DNA of 64,000 nucleotides, taken from positions 248,001 to 312,000 of the forward strand of contig NZ_JAUHPW010000002.1 in NCBI RefSeq assembly GCF_030418455.1, given 5' to 3'. Source of the DNA: Demequina litoralis (lineage in GTDB: Bacteria > Actinomycetota > Actinomycetes > Actinomycetales > Demequinaceae). The position numbers and the translations under genes were made by a program. Below, one piece after another: positions 48,922 to 57,657 of this stretch (position 1 is its first letter; each line of letters opens with the position of its first letter). Under the pieces are notes generated by a model. It worked only from the letters and a program-made list of their open reading frames with translations, was not told the origin of the DNA and made no database searches.

Positions 48922-49689
48922 ATGAGCTGGCTCGACGAGACCATGGTGGGCTTCGACACCGAGACGACGGGCGTGTCCACCGCCCACGACCGCATCGTCA
49001 CCGCGGCGGTCATCACGCGTCGCGGCGACGAGGTCGCGACGCGCACGTGGCTGATCGACCCCGGCGTCGACATCCCCGCGTCCGCGAGCGCCGTCCACGG
49101 CATCTCCACGGAGAAGGCGCGGGCCGAGGGCGTCCAACCGCCCGAGGCTCTCGAGGAGATCGCGACCGCGCTCGCCGAGGCGCTCGACGCCGGCTTCCCG
49201 GTGGTCGCCTTCAACGCGCAGTTCGACCTCACGCTGCTCGAGCACGAGCTCGCCCGGCACGGCCTGCCGTCGCTCGCCTCGCGGCTCGACCGCGAGGAGG
49301 TCCGCCCGGTCGTGGACCCGCTCGTGCTCGACCGCAAGCTCGACCAGTACCGCAAGGGCAAGCGCAAGCTCATCGATCTGTGCACCCTCTACGCCGTCAA
49401 GGTCGTCGCGGACGACCTCCACGCCGCGGACGCCGACGTGCTCGCCACGCTCGAGCTGGTCCACGCGCTCGCCGCCGCGCACCCCGCGATGCGCGACACC
49501 CCGCTCGACTCGCTGCACGACCTTCAGGCGGCCGCGCATCACGACTGGGCCGTGCGCTTCGGCGCGTGGCTCAAGTCCAAGGGCACCACCGACGACCTCC
49601 CGGATCCGATCTGGCCGGTCGGGGCACCCGCGCTCGCCGCCGCCTCGACCGGCACCGCGGACGAGGGGGAGGCCGGCACGCTCTTCTGA
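48922..49689 (+). CDS. DnaQ-like 3'-5' exonuclease
   Basis: 255 residues. ExoI motif VGFDTETTGVSTAHDRIVTA, ExoII AFNAQFDLTLLEHEL and ExoIII HAADADVLATLELV give the DEDDh acidic residues and His of DnaQ-family nucleases. It is a stand-alone enzyme, not fused to a polymerase, and probably a proofreading-like or repair nuclease. The C-terminal 80 residues include SLHDLQAAAHHDWAVRFGAW, common in actinobacterial relatives of this exonuclease. A 10-mer sits three bases after the stop (49692-49701). Confidence 0.87.
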   Translation: MSWLDETMVGFDTETTGVSTAHDRIVTAAVITRRGDEVATRTWLIDPGVDIPASASAVHGISTEKARAEGVQPPEALEEIATALAEALDAGFPVVAFNAQFDLTLLEHELARHGLPSLASRLDREEVRPVVDPLVLDRKLDQYRKGKRKLIDLCTLYAVKVVADDLHAADADVLATLELVHALAAAHPAMRDTPLDSLHDLQAAAHHDWAVRFGAWLKSKGTTDDLPDPIWPVGAPALAAASTGTADEGEAGTLF

Positions 49690-49740
49690 GCCGCATCGTC
49701 CCGCGCGTACCGCACGGGACGCCCGCCCGACGCTGTACGC

Positions 49741-49772
49741 GTGGGCCAACCGCGCATCGTCGCCTGGCCCAC
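49741..49772 (+). terminator. Terminator-like hairpin after the exonuclease gene
   Basis: GTGGGCCA (49741-49748) pairs with TGGCCCAC (49765-49772); the 16-base loop contains a 9/10 copy of the dispersed 10-mer (49753-49762). It lies between the exonuclease stop and the gdhA promoter. Confidence 0.6.
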
Positions 49773-49834
49773 GTGGCGAACTGAGCACCCTCCGCACGGG
49801 GTTACTGTCGTGGAACACACCTCTGGAGGTCACA

Positions 49835-51112
49835 ATGACGTGGTCCACCACCACGACGGCCACCCCTACCGGGGCCGGCCCTCTCACGGACGCGCTCGCA
49901 CAGCTCGAGTCCGCACTGGCACACCTGGGCTTCAACGGCGGGACCCGCCAGATGCTCTCCACCCCGCGACGCGAGCTCATGGTGAGCGTCCCGCTCCGCC
50001 GTGACGACGGCTCGATCGCGGTCTACTCGGGCTACCGGGTGCAGCACAACTTCTCGCGCGGACCGGCCAAGGGCGGCCTGCGCTTCGCCGCCAACGTCGA
50101 CCTCGACGAGGTCCGCGCGCTCGCCATGTGGATGACCTGGAAGTGCGCGCTCGTCGACGTGCCGTACGGCGGCGCCAAGGGCGGCATCGCGATCGACCCG
50201 CGCGAGCACTCGGTCGCCGAGCTCGAGCGCGTGACGCGGCGCTACACGTCGGAGATCCTGCCGATCATCGGGCCGACGAAGGACATCCCCGCGCCGGACA
50301 TCGGCACCGACGAGCGGACGATGGCCTGGATGATGGACACCTACTCCGCCGCCATGGGGCACACCGTCCCGGGCGTCGTCACGGGCAAGCCTGTGAGCCT
50401 CGGCGGCTCGCTCGGCCGCGCCGCCGCGACGTCGCGCGGCGTCGCCCACATCGCGCTCATGGCGATGGCCTCGCACGGGCTCGACCCGGCGCACACCACC
50501 GCCTCGGTGCAGGGCTTCGGCAAGGTCGGCCGCGACGCGGCGCGCTTCCTCGCGGCGGCGGGGGTCAAGGTGCTCGCGGTGTCCGACATCGACGGCGCCA
50601 TCTACGACGAGCGGGGGCTCGACATCGGCCGCCTCGCGGAGCACGTCGACGCGACGGGCTCGGTCGCGGGCTTCGAGGGCACCGAGTCGATCGACCCGGG
50701 CTCCATCCTCACGCTCGACGTCGACGTCGTGGTGCCGGCCGCGGTCGAGGGCGTGCTCACCGGCGACAACGCCGCCAAGGTGCAGGCGAAGATCATCGTC
50801 GAGGGCGCCAACGGCCCCACCACCCGCGAGGCCGACGCGATCCTCGCCGACAAGAACGTCCTCGTGGTGCCGGACATCCTCGCGAACGCGGGCGGCGTGG
50901 TGGTCTCCTACTTCGAGTGGGTGCAGGCGAACCAGGCGTACCAGTGGTCGGAGCGGGACGTGAACGACCGGCTCGAGGAGCGCATGACCCGCGCGTGGCA
51001 CGACGTGGTCGACTACGCCGGCGCCCACGGCCTGTCCTACCGCGAGGCCGCCACCGCCCTGGCGGTCCAGCGCGTCACGGAGGCCCACCGCCTGCGAGGC
51101 CTCTACCCCTGA
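49835..51112 (+). CDS. gdhA: Glutamate dehydrogenase (Glu/Leu/Phe/Val family)
   Basis: Interconverts 2-oxoglutarate plus ammonia and glutamate. 425 residues, the hexameric NAD-type length. Substrate and catalytic lysines lie in RGPAKGGLRF and VPYGGAKGGIAI, with the catalytic Asp in IPAPDIGTDERTMAW. The C-terminal Rossmann domain has VQGFGKVGRDAARFLA and VVPAAVEGVLTGDNAA. It ends VQRVTEAHRLRGLYP as usual. ATG at 49835 follows TGGAGG. The exact amino-acid preference is inferred. Confidence 0.92.
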   Translation: MTWSTTTTATPTGAGPLTDALAQLESALAHLGFNGGTRQMLSTPRRELMVSVPLRRDDGSIAVYSGYRVQHNFSRGPAKGGLRFAANVDLDEVRALAMWMTWKCALVDVPYGGAKGGIAIDPREHSVAELERVTRRYTSEILPIIGPTKDIPAPDIGTDERTMAWMMDTYSAAMGHTVPGVVTGKPVSLGGSLGRAAATSRGVAHIALMAMASHGLDPAHTTASVQGFGKVGRDAARFLAAAGVKVLAVSDIDGAIYDERGLDIGRLAEHVDATGSVAGFEGTESIDPGSILTLDVDVVVPAAVEGVLTGDNAAKVQAKIIVEGANGPTTREADAILADKNVLVVPDILANAGGVVVSYFEWVQANQAYQWSERDVNDRLEERMTRAWHDVVDYAGAHGLSYREAATALAVQRVTEAHRLRGLYP

Positions 51113-51116
51113 TCGG

Positions 51117-51332
51117 CGTGGCGCCGCAACACCGTCGCCGCGCCACGCGACCGGCGTACCAGGCCTGCCTCGACCGCATCGTGCCTGGTCACGAAGCTCG
51201 AGCACGCCTCGGTACGCCGGTTGCGTCGGGCACAGGCAATGGCGATGCAGCTCCGAACCACAGACTGTTACAGGAATTAGATGATCTTATTCGTTCTAGA
51301 TAAAACCACCTAAGATCACTAACATCGCTGCC
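51117..51332. other. Low-GC intergenic region with inverted repeats before the ATPase gene
   Basis: After gdhA, CGTGGCG/CGCCACG (51117-51123, 51141-51147) is a weak terminator. CCGGCGTACC (51151-51160) and GGTACGCCGG (51211-51220) are a perfect 10-bp inverted repeat enclosing ACCAGGC/GCCTGGT. From about 51268 the sequence turns AT-rich (TTAGATGATCTTATTCG and TAGATAAAACC), unlike anything else in the window, and probably holds the promoter of the ATPase gene. The repeat may mark the edge of inserted DNA. Confidence 0.55.
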
Positions 51333-52559
51333 ATGGATGCACTATCGAACCCCTACACGCCCAATGCGGGGGCTGAACCCCAGGCAGTCGTGGGACGCGA
51401 TGATCAGCTGGGCTCGTTCGACCTCCTGCTCGCGCGGATCGAGCGAGGGCGAGCGGAGCAGTCGATGATCATCACCGGCCTCCGCGGTGTCGGCAAGACA
51501 GTGCTCCTTGGGCAGTTCCGCAGCAAGGCGCTGGGGCGACGTTGGGTAGTGATCGAACTCGAGGTGTCGAAGAACGACGACCTGCAGTTCCGCCGCGATC
51601 TCGGCGCCAAGTTGCGGACCGCGCTGTACGAGCTCTCCCCCAAGGCACGGTGGACAGACCGCTTCAAGCATGCTGCCGCAGTGCTCAAGTCATTCTCCGT
51701 CAGTGTCGATCCCGATGGGACTTGGAGCGCTGGCCTCGACGTCGAGGCGGCCGAAGGGTTCGCAGACCACCACAACCTGGCAATGGACCTGACAGACGTC
51801 CTCGTCGCACTCGGCGAGGCGGCATCAGAGCAGGGACGCGGAGTCGTGCTGCTCTTCGACGAGGTCCAGTTCCTGAGCAAGATCCAACTCGAGGCGGTGA
51901 TCGCAGCCCTTCACAAGATGGTCCAGCGCAAGCTCCCCATCACGATGGTCGCCGCAGGTCTGCCACAGATCGCAGAGCTAGCCGGCGACGCGAAGTCCTA
52001 CGCCGAGCGCCTGTTCAAGTTCCCATCGATCGGCAATCTCAGCGCAGCGGACGCGAAGGCGGCCCTCCAGCGCCCGGCGGAGGAGGAAGACGCTTCGTAC
52101 GAACCGGCCGCCCTGGACGAGGCTGTCGCGATTACCGGTGGATACCCCTACTTCCTCCAAGAGCTGGGGTACGCGGTCTGGACCGTCGCCGACGACCCGA
52201 CGATCACGCGCGAAGACCTGCTCGCAGCACTCCCCGCCTACGAGTCAAAGCTCGACGAGTCCTTCTTCCGCGTGCGGCTCGACCGCGCCACGGAACTGCA
52301 ACGCGCCTACCTGCGCGCGATGGCCGAGCTCGGCCCCGAACCTCAGAAGGCCTCTGACGTCGCCGATGCGATGGGGCGCACATCGACGAACCTCGGACCT
52401 ACGCGGGCGGAGCTGATCAACATGGGGCTGCTCTACACGCCAGAGCATGGCTTCGCCGCGTTCACGGTGCCGCATTTCGACAAGTTCCTGAAGCGCGCGA
52501 TTCCGACGCTGGTGGTGCCGCCGCTGAAGACCCGCAAGCGTGGCCAGGCCTCGGCGTAG
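51333..52559 (+). CDS. AAA-type ATP-binding protein (AAA_16/ATPase_2-like)
   Basis: 408 residues. Walker A in IITGLRGVGKTVLLGQF (about 48-64), Walker B in VVLLFDEVQFLSKIQ (about 170-184), a sensor-like stretch TMVAAGLPQI, and GGYPYFLQELGYAVW, typical of archaeal-type and STAND-like P-loop ATPases. The C-terminal 100 residues form a winged-helix-like region (DVADAMGRTSTNLGPTRAEL) with a basic end. The initial YTPNAGAEPQAVVGRDDQL is common in such proteins. G+C is lower than around it, no 10-mer occurs from 49702 to 53084, and the upstream region is AT-rich: probably acquired. The role is unknown; defence or signalling are options. Confidence 0.75.
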   Translation: MDALSNPYTPNAGAEPQAVVGRDDQLGSFDLLLARIERGRAEQSMIITGLRGVGKTVLLGQFRSKALGRRWVVIELEVSKNDDLQFRRDLGAKLRTALYELSPKARWTDRFKHAAAVLKSFSVSVDPDGTWSAGLDVEAAEGFADHHNLAMDLTDVLVALGEAASEQGRGVVLLFDEVQFLSKIQLEAVIAALHKMVQRKLPITMVAAGLPQIAELAGDAKSYAERLFKFPSIGNLSAADAKAALQRPAEEEDASYEPAALDEAVAITGGYPYFLQELGYAVWTVADDPTITREDLLAALPAYESKLDESFFRVRLDRATELQRAYLRAMAELGPEPQKASDVADAMGRTSTNLGPTRAELINMGLLYTPEHGFAAFTVPHFDKFLKRAIPTLVVPPLKTRKRGQASA

Positions 52560-52562
52560 CGA

Positions 52563-53312
52563 TCACCCCAGCAGGTACCTCACCAGCATCGCGACGCTCA
52601 CCACGACGATGAGCACCCGCAGCACCACGGGGTTCACCTTGAACAGCACGTGGGACGCGACGTAGGCCCCCACCAGCTGGCCGCCGATCATCGCGCCGCC
52701 CACCGCCCAGGCCATCTGCCCGGCGAAGGCGAACACCAGCAGCGACGCGATGTTGGTGGCGAAGTTGAGGGTCTTCGCGACGGCCGTCGACCGCACCAGC
52801 GGGTACGCGCGCAGCGTCACGCCCGACAGCGCGAACAGCGACCCGGTGCCGGGGCCGAAGGCGCCGTCGTAGGCGCCGATCGCGGGCACCACCGTCGCCT
52901 CGTACGGCGCCGCGGACATGCGCTCGTGGTCCGGCGGGCGGTGCGCCTTCGGCACGAAGGCGAAGTAGGCGGCGATGATCGCGAGGACCACGGGGATGAC
53001 GACCCGCAGCGGCTCGGGGTCGGCGAACTGGATCGCGATCGACCCGGCGGCGGACCCGAGGAACGCCCACAGCATCGGCCACCGCGCATCGTCCCATCGG
53101 ACGCGACGGCGCCGGATCACCTGCCACGTGGCCATCCCGGTCCCGAAGGACCCCTGCAGCTTGTTGGTGCCGAGCGCCTGCAGCGGCGGCACGCCGGCGA
53201 GCAGCAGCGCGGGCAGCGTCAGCAGTCCCCCGCCGCCCGCGAGGGTGTCGAGGAAGCCCGCGACCAGCGCGACGACCGCGAGGATCGCCAGCGTCTGCCA
53301 GGCGAGATCCAC
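52563..53312 (-). CDS. TSUP/TauE-SafE family anion exporter
   Basis: 249 residues with seven to eight hydrophobic segments. The two half-repeats of the TSUP family are visible: AGFLDTLAGGGGLLTLPALL followed by QALGTNKLQGSFGT, and GAYDGAFGPGTGSLFALSGV followed by AKTLNFATNIASLLVF. Family members export sulfite, sulfoacetate or other organic acids. The stop is four bases from the ATPase stop (convergent). The 10-mer at 53085 encodes Asp-Asp-Ala in a basic cytoplasmic loop (VRWDDARW). It lies just downstream of guaB in the same direction (18 bases). Confidence 0.88.
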   Translation of the reverse strand: MDLAWQTLAILAVVALVAGFLDTLAGGGGLLTLPALLLAGVPPLQALGTNKLQGSFGTGMATWQVIRRRRVRWDDARWPMLWAFLGSAAGSIAIQFADPEPLRVVIPVVLAIIAAYFAFVPKAHRPPDHERMSAAPYEATVVPAIGAYDGAFGPGTGSLFALSGVTLRAYPLVRSTAVAKTLNFATNIASLLVFAFAGQMAWAVGGAMIGGQLVGAYVASHVLFKVNPVVLRVLIVVVSVAMLVRYLLG

Positions 53313-53330
53313 GCGCGGGCCGGGCCGCGC

Positions 53331-55053
<1,723 letters not shown>

Positions 55054-55344
55054 ATGGAGGCCGTGGCGAAACTGCCCGCACCGACTCAGGACCAGTGGGA
55101 GTGGCAATACGAAGGCGCGTGCCGGGCAGCCGACCCGGACCTGTTCTTCCACCCGGAGGGCGAGCGCGGTGCTGCGCGACGTCGCCGGGCGGAGGCGGCG
55201 AAGGAGTTCTGCTCCGGCTGCCCCGTGCTCGACACGTGCCGCGAGCGCTCGCTTCAGGCGCGCGAGCCGTTCGGCGTGTGGGGCGGGCTCAGCGAGGACG
55301 AGCGTCACGCGATCCTCGCCGGCCGCCTCAAGAAGGCGAGCTAG
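55054..55344 (+). CDS. WhiB-family iron-sulfur regulator
   Basis: 96 residues. Four cluster-binding cysteines at 23, 53, 56 and 62 (GACRAADPDLFF, then FCSGCPVLDTC) give the standard spacing. The G(V/I)WGG turn (FGVWGGLSEDERHAIL) and a basic C-terminal RLKKAS follow. WhiB proteins bind sigma-factor region 4 and respond to redox or developmental state. Which paralogue this is cannot be fixed from the sequence alone. ATG at 55054 has AGGGGG upstream; GTG one codon earlier is possible. A terminator made of opposed 10-mers follows. Confidence 0.93.
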   Translation: MEAVAKLPAPTQDQWEWQYEGACRAADPDLFFHPEGERGAARRRRAEAAKEFCSGCPVLDTCRERSLQAREPFGVWGGLSEDERHAILAGRLKKAS

Positions 55345-55358
55345 CCGGCGCAGGTGAC

Positions 55359-55386
55359 CGCGCATCGTCCGCCGGGACGATGCGCG
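55359..55386 (+). terminator. whiB terminator of two opposed 10-mers
   Basis: CGCGCATCGTCC (55359-55370) and GGACGATGCGCG (55375-55386) form a perfect 12-bp stem around GCCG, 15 bases after the whiB stop. Both arms contain an exact 10-mer. Confidence 0.9.
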
Positions 55387-55440
55387 ATGTCGGCACCCGT
55401 ACGAGGGGCGGACGCCCCGGAGCCCGCGCGCAGACGCGGA

Positions 55441-55470
55441 CGGGCCCCGGGGCGTTCGCCCCGGGGCCCG
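55441..55470 (-). terminator. groES terminator
   Basis: A perfect 13-bp GC stem (55441-55453 with 55458-55470) around GTTC, 18 bases after the groES stop. No 10-mer is in it. Confidence 0.9.
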
Positions 55471-55487
55471 TCGAAGCTCGCGGCTGC

Positions 55488-55781
55488 TTAGCCGACGATG
55501 GCGAGCAGGTCGCGCGCCGAGAGGATGAGGTACTCCTCACCGGCGTACTTGACCTCGGTGCCGCCGTACTTGCTGTAGATGACCTTGTCGCCGACGGTGA
55601 CGTCGAGCGGGACACGGTTGCCGTTGTCGTCGATGCGACCCGGACCGACCGCCACGACCTCGCCCTCCTGGGGCTTCTCCTTGGCGGTGTCAGGGATCAC
55701 GAGGCCGGACGCCGTCGTGGTCTCGGCCGCGGCGGCCTTGACGACGACCTTGTCCTCCAGGGGCTTGATGGAGACCGACAC
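55488..55781 (-). CDS. groES: Co-chaperonin GroES
   Basis: 97 residues. It caps the GroEL cage. The start [20 protein letters not shown], the mobile-loop region [20 protein letters not shown] and the end [20 protein letters not shown] are standard. GTG at 55781 lies behind AAGGTGAGG; reading further upstream would pass the CIRCE operator. No groEL follows: the next feature is a terminator and then whiB on the other strand, so groES stands alone here, as in many actinobacteria with groEL elsewhere. HrcA control is expected from the CIRCE site. Confidence 0.95.
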   Translation of the reverse strand: MSVSIKPLEDKVVVKAAAAETTTASGLVIPDTAKEKPQEGEVVAVGPGRIDDNGNRVPLDVTVGDKVIYSKYGGTEVKYAGEEYLILSARDLLAIVG

Positions 55782-55884
55782 TGCGGACCTCACCTTCCGT
55801 TCTCGAAGTTCGGGATGCGGATCTGCGGGACCGCCGTCGCGGGGGTCGGTCCCAGTGATCCTTGCTCTTGCGAGCGGATTCAAT

Positions 55885-55911
55885 CTAGCACTCGTGATGG
55901 GAGAGTGCTAA
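55885..55911. promoter_or_regulatory. CIRCE operator (HrcA site)
   Basis: CTAGCACTC (55885-55893), nine bases, GAGTGCTAA (55903-55911). It matches the CIRCE consensus TTAGCACTC-N9-GAGTGCTAA with one change in the outermost bases. It lies about 104 bases upstream of groES and 40 bases before the divergent methyltransferase gene, so it may affect both. Confidence 0.95.
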
Positions 55912-55951
55912 CGAGCGGGGCGCTGTTCGCCGCGCGTGAAAGGATCCGGGC

Positions 55952-57121
55952 ATGGACCCCGCCACCGCGCGCCTCACGGCGAGCCCCGCGTGCCTCGAGC
56001 TCGCGGCGTCGCTGCGCGACACGTCGCCGCGCGACGCGTTGGCCGTCGCGGGCCGGCTGCGCAAGGCGGGGCACGAGCCCGCGCTGGTGGCCGCCGCGAT
56101 GTCGCTCGCCGAGCTGCGCCGCGAGGCGCGCCCGCGCCTGGGCGACGCCGCCGATGCCATGGTCTTCCACCGCGCAGGCCTCGAGCAGGCGTCGCGGGCC
56201 GTGGCCTCCGCGCTGCACGCGGAGCGCTTCGCGGAGGCCGGATGCCGCGCGGTCGCGGACCTGACCGCCGGTCTCGGCGCGGACGCGAGGGCGGTCGCGG
56301 CACGCGGGCTCGGGGTGGTCGCCTTCGAGGCCGACGAGGCCACCGCGGTGCTCGCCGCCCACAACCTCTCCCCCTGGCCCGACGCGCGCGTGATCCACGG
56401 CGACTCCCTCGCGCTGCTCGAGGGGGCGGACGTCGACGGGGTCTTCGCGGATCCCGCGCGGCGCAACGCACGGGGGCGCCGCCACGACCCGGCCGACTAC
56501 TCGCCGCCGCTCGACCAGGTGCTCGACCTCGCGACCCGCTACCGCGCGCTCGGGGTCAAGGCGGGGCCGGGGCTGCCGCACGAGGCGGTGCCCGAGGGCT
56601 TCGAGGCGCAGTGGGTGAGCGTCGACGGGGACGTGGTCGAGGTCGGGCTGTGGGCGGGGGCGGCGGCACGCCGGGCGGGGCACAGCGCGCTGGTGGTCCG
56701 CGGCGAGGAGCGCCACGAGATCGCGGGCCCGACCGACCGGGCACCCGCGGGGCCGCTCGGCGCGTACCTGCTCGAGCCGGACGGCGCGGTGATCCGTGCG
56801 GGGCTCGTGGGGGTGCTCGCCGCGCAGCTGGGGGCGCACCTCGTCGACCCCTCGATCGCGTACCTCACCGCGGACGCGCCGATCGCGACGCCGTTCGCAC
56901 GCGCCTACCGCGTCCTCGAGCGCCTGCCGCTGGACGTCAAGGTCCTCGCACGCGAGCTGCACGCGCGCGACATCGGCACCATCGACATCAAGAAGCGCGG
57001 CGTCGATCTCACGCCCGAGCAGCTGCGACCGCGCCTCAAGCTGCGCGGCAGCGGGCGCGCGACGCTCGTGCTGACGCGCCTCGAGGGGCGCCACGCGGCG
57101 CTGCTGGTGGAGCCCGTCTAG
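55952..57121 (+). CDS. Class I SAM methyltransferase with THUMP-like domain
   Basis: 389 residues. The SAM-binding fold is in the middle: AVADLTAGLGADARAVAARG (motif I), VAFEADEATAVLAAHNL and GVFADPARRNARGRRH, where DPAR takes the place of the DPPY-type motif IV. The C-terminal third ends with HARDIGTIDIKKRGVDLTPE and LRPRLKLRGSGRATLVLTRL, the 'THUMP-like' domain. RNA modification is likely, but the target is unknown. Divergent neighbour of groES, as commonly seen in actinobacteria. The stop TAG shares CTAG with the stop of the convergent helix-turn-helix gene. Confidence 0.85.
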   Translation: MDPATARLTASPACLELAASLRDTSPRDALAVAGRLRKAGHEPALVAAAMSLAELRREARPRLGDAADAMVFHRAGLEQASRAVASALHAERFAEAGCRAVADLTAGLGADARAVAARGLGVVAFEADEATAVLAAHNLSPWPDARVIHGDSLALLEGADVDGVFADPARRNARGRRHDPADYSPPLDQVLDLATRYRALGVKAGPGLPHEAVPEGFEAQWVSVDGDVVEVGLWAGAAARRAGHSALVVRGEERHEIAGPTDRAPAGPLGAYLLEPDGAVIRAGLVGVLAAQLGAHLVDPSIAYLTADAPIATPFARAYRVLERLPLDVKVLARELHARDIGTIDIKKRGVDLTPEQLRPRLKLRGSGRATLVLTRLEGRHAALLVEPV

Positions 57122-57408
57122 CCCTCGCGGGCCGCCTTCAACGTCTTCGACACCATCTGCTGGCTGGTGCCGACCTCGCGCGCGATCGCGGTCTGCGACA
57201 TCCCCGCGTCCGCGAGTGCGCGGATCGAGTCCAGCTGCTCGGGGGTGAGCGTGCCGGCGCGCTTGCTCGGTCCGCCGCGGCGTCCGCTCATGATCGAGTC
57301 GACGCTCGCCTTCGAGATCCCGACCGTCTCCGCGACCGTCACGCGCGCCTCGCCCGCCTCGACGCGGCGGCGCACCTCCGCGACCTGGGCCTCCGTGATC
57401 CGTGCCAT
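57118..57408 (-). CDS. Small protein with two helix-turn-helix motifs
   Basis: 96 residues, basic, no ligand domain. First helix-turn-helix: VAEVRRRVEAGEARVTVAE then ISKASVDSIMSG. Second: LDSIRALADAGMSQTAIARE then TSQQMVSKTLKAA. Both look like the resolvase/HTH_38 type, joined by a GRRGGPSKRAG linker. It may be a DNA-binding regulator or a domesticated piece of a recombinase. It ends head-on to the methyltransferase gene with a four-base CTAG overlap. Confidence 0.7.
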   Translation of the reverse strand: MARITEAQVAEVRRRVEAGEARVTVAETVGISKASVDSIMSGRRGGPSKRAGTLTPEQLDSIRALADAGMSQTAIAREVGTSQQMVSKTLKAAREG

Positions 57409-57657
57409 GGGGTCAGCCTAGGCACCAGGGCGCCCCGTCGGCCCCACCCGGGCAATGTCCACCAGTCGGTTGATATTCGTCTACGATGGTCGCCACGGAT
57501 CGGCTCGCCCGAACGCCCGGGGGGGCGCACTGAGCGGCGGATCCGCCGAAGGAACGCACTGCACCAGAAGGCGCGACGGAGCGACACACCCCTCACCCGG
57601 CCGGCAGGTCGGGCGCGGGCGAGGACCGCCGTCGCGTCCCGTCACAGGAGGACAACG
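57409..57657. promoter_or_regulatory. Control region between the HTH gene and the sulfatase
   Basis: 249 bases between divergent genes. GTTGATATTCGTCTACGATGG near 57473-57490 is the only AT-rich stretch and probably carries the sulfatase promoter (TACGAT as -10). A leader of about 160 GC-rich bases follows. The HTH protein could bind here, but no palindrome stands out. Confidence 0.4.

Noticed and set aside
51151..51220. Phage or integron attachment site
   Set aside because: Only an inverted repeat is present; there is no direct repeat at the other side of the ATPase gene, no tRNA end and no integrase.
57455..57657. A short protein encoded in the sulfatase leader
   Set aside because: An open frame from 57455 runs into the sulfatase gene in another phase; no ribosome site and biased composition.
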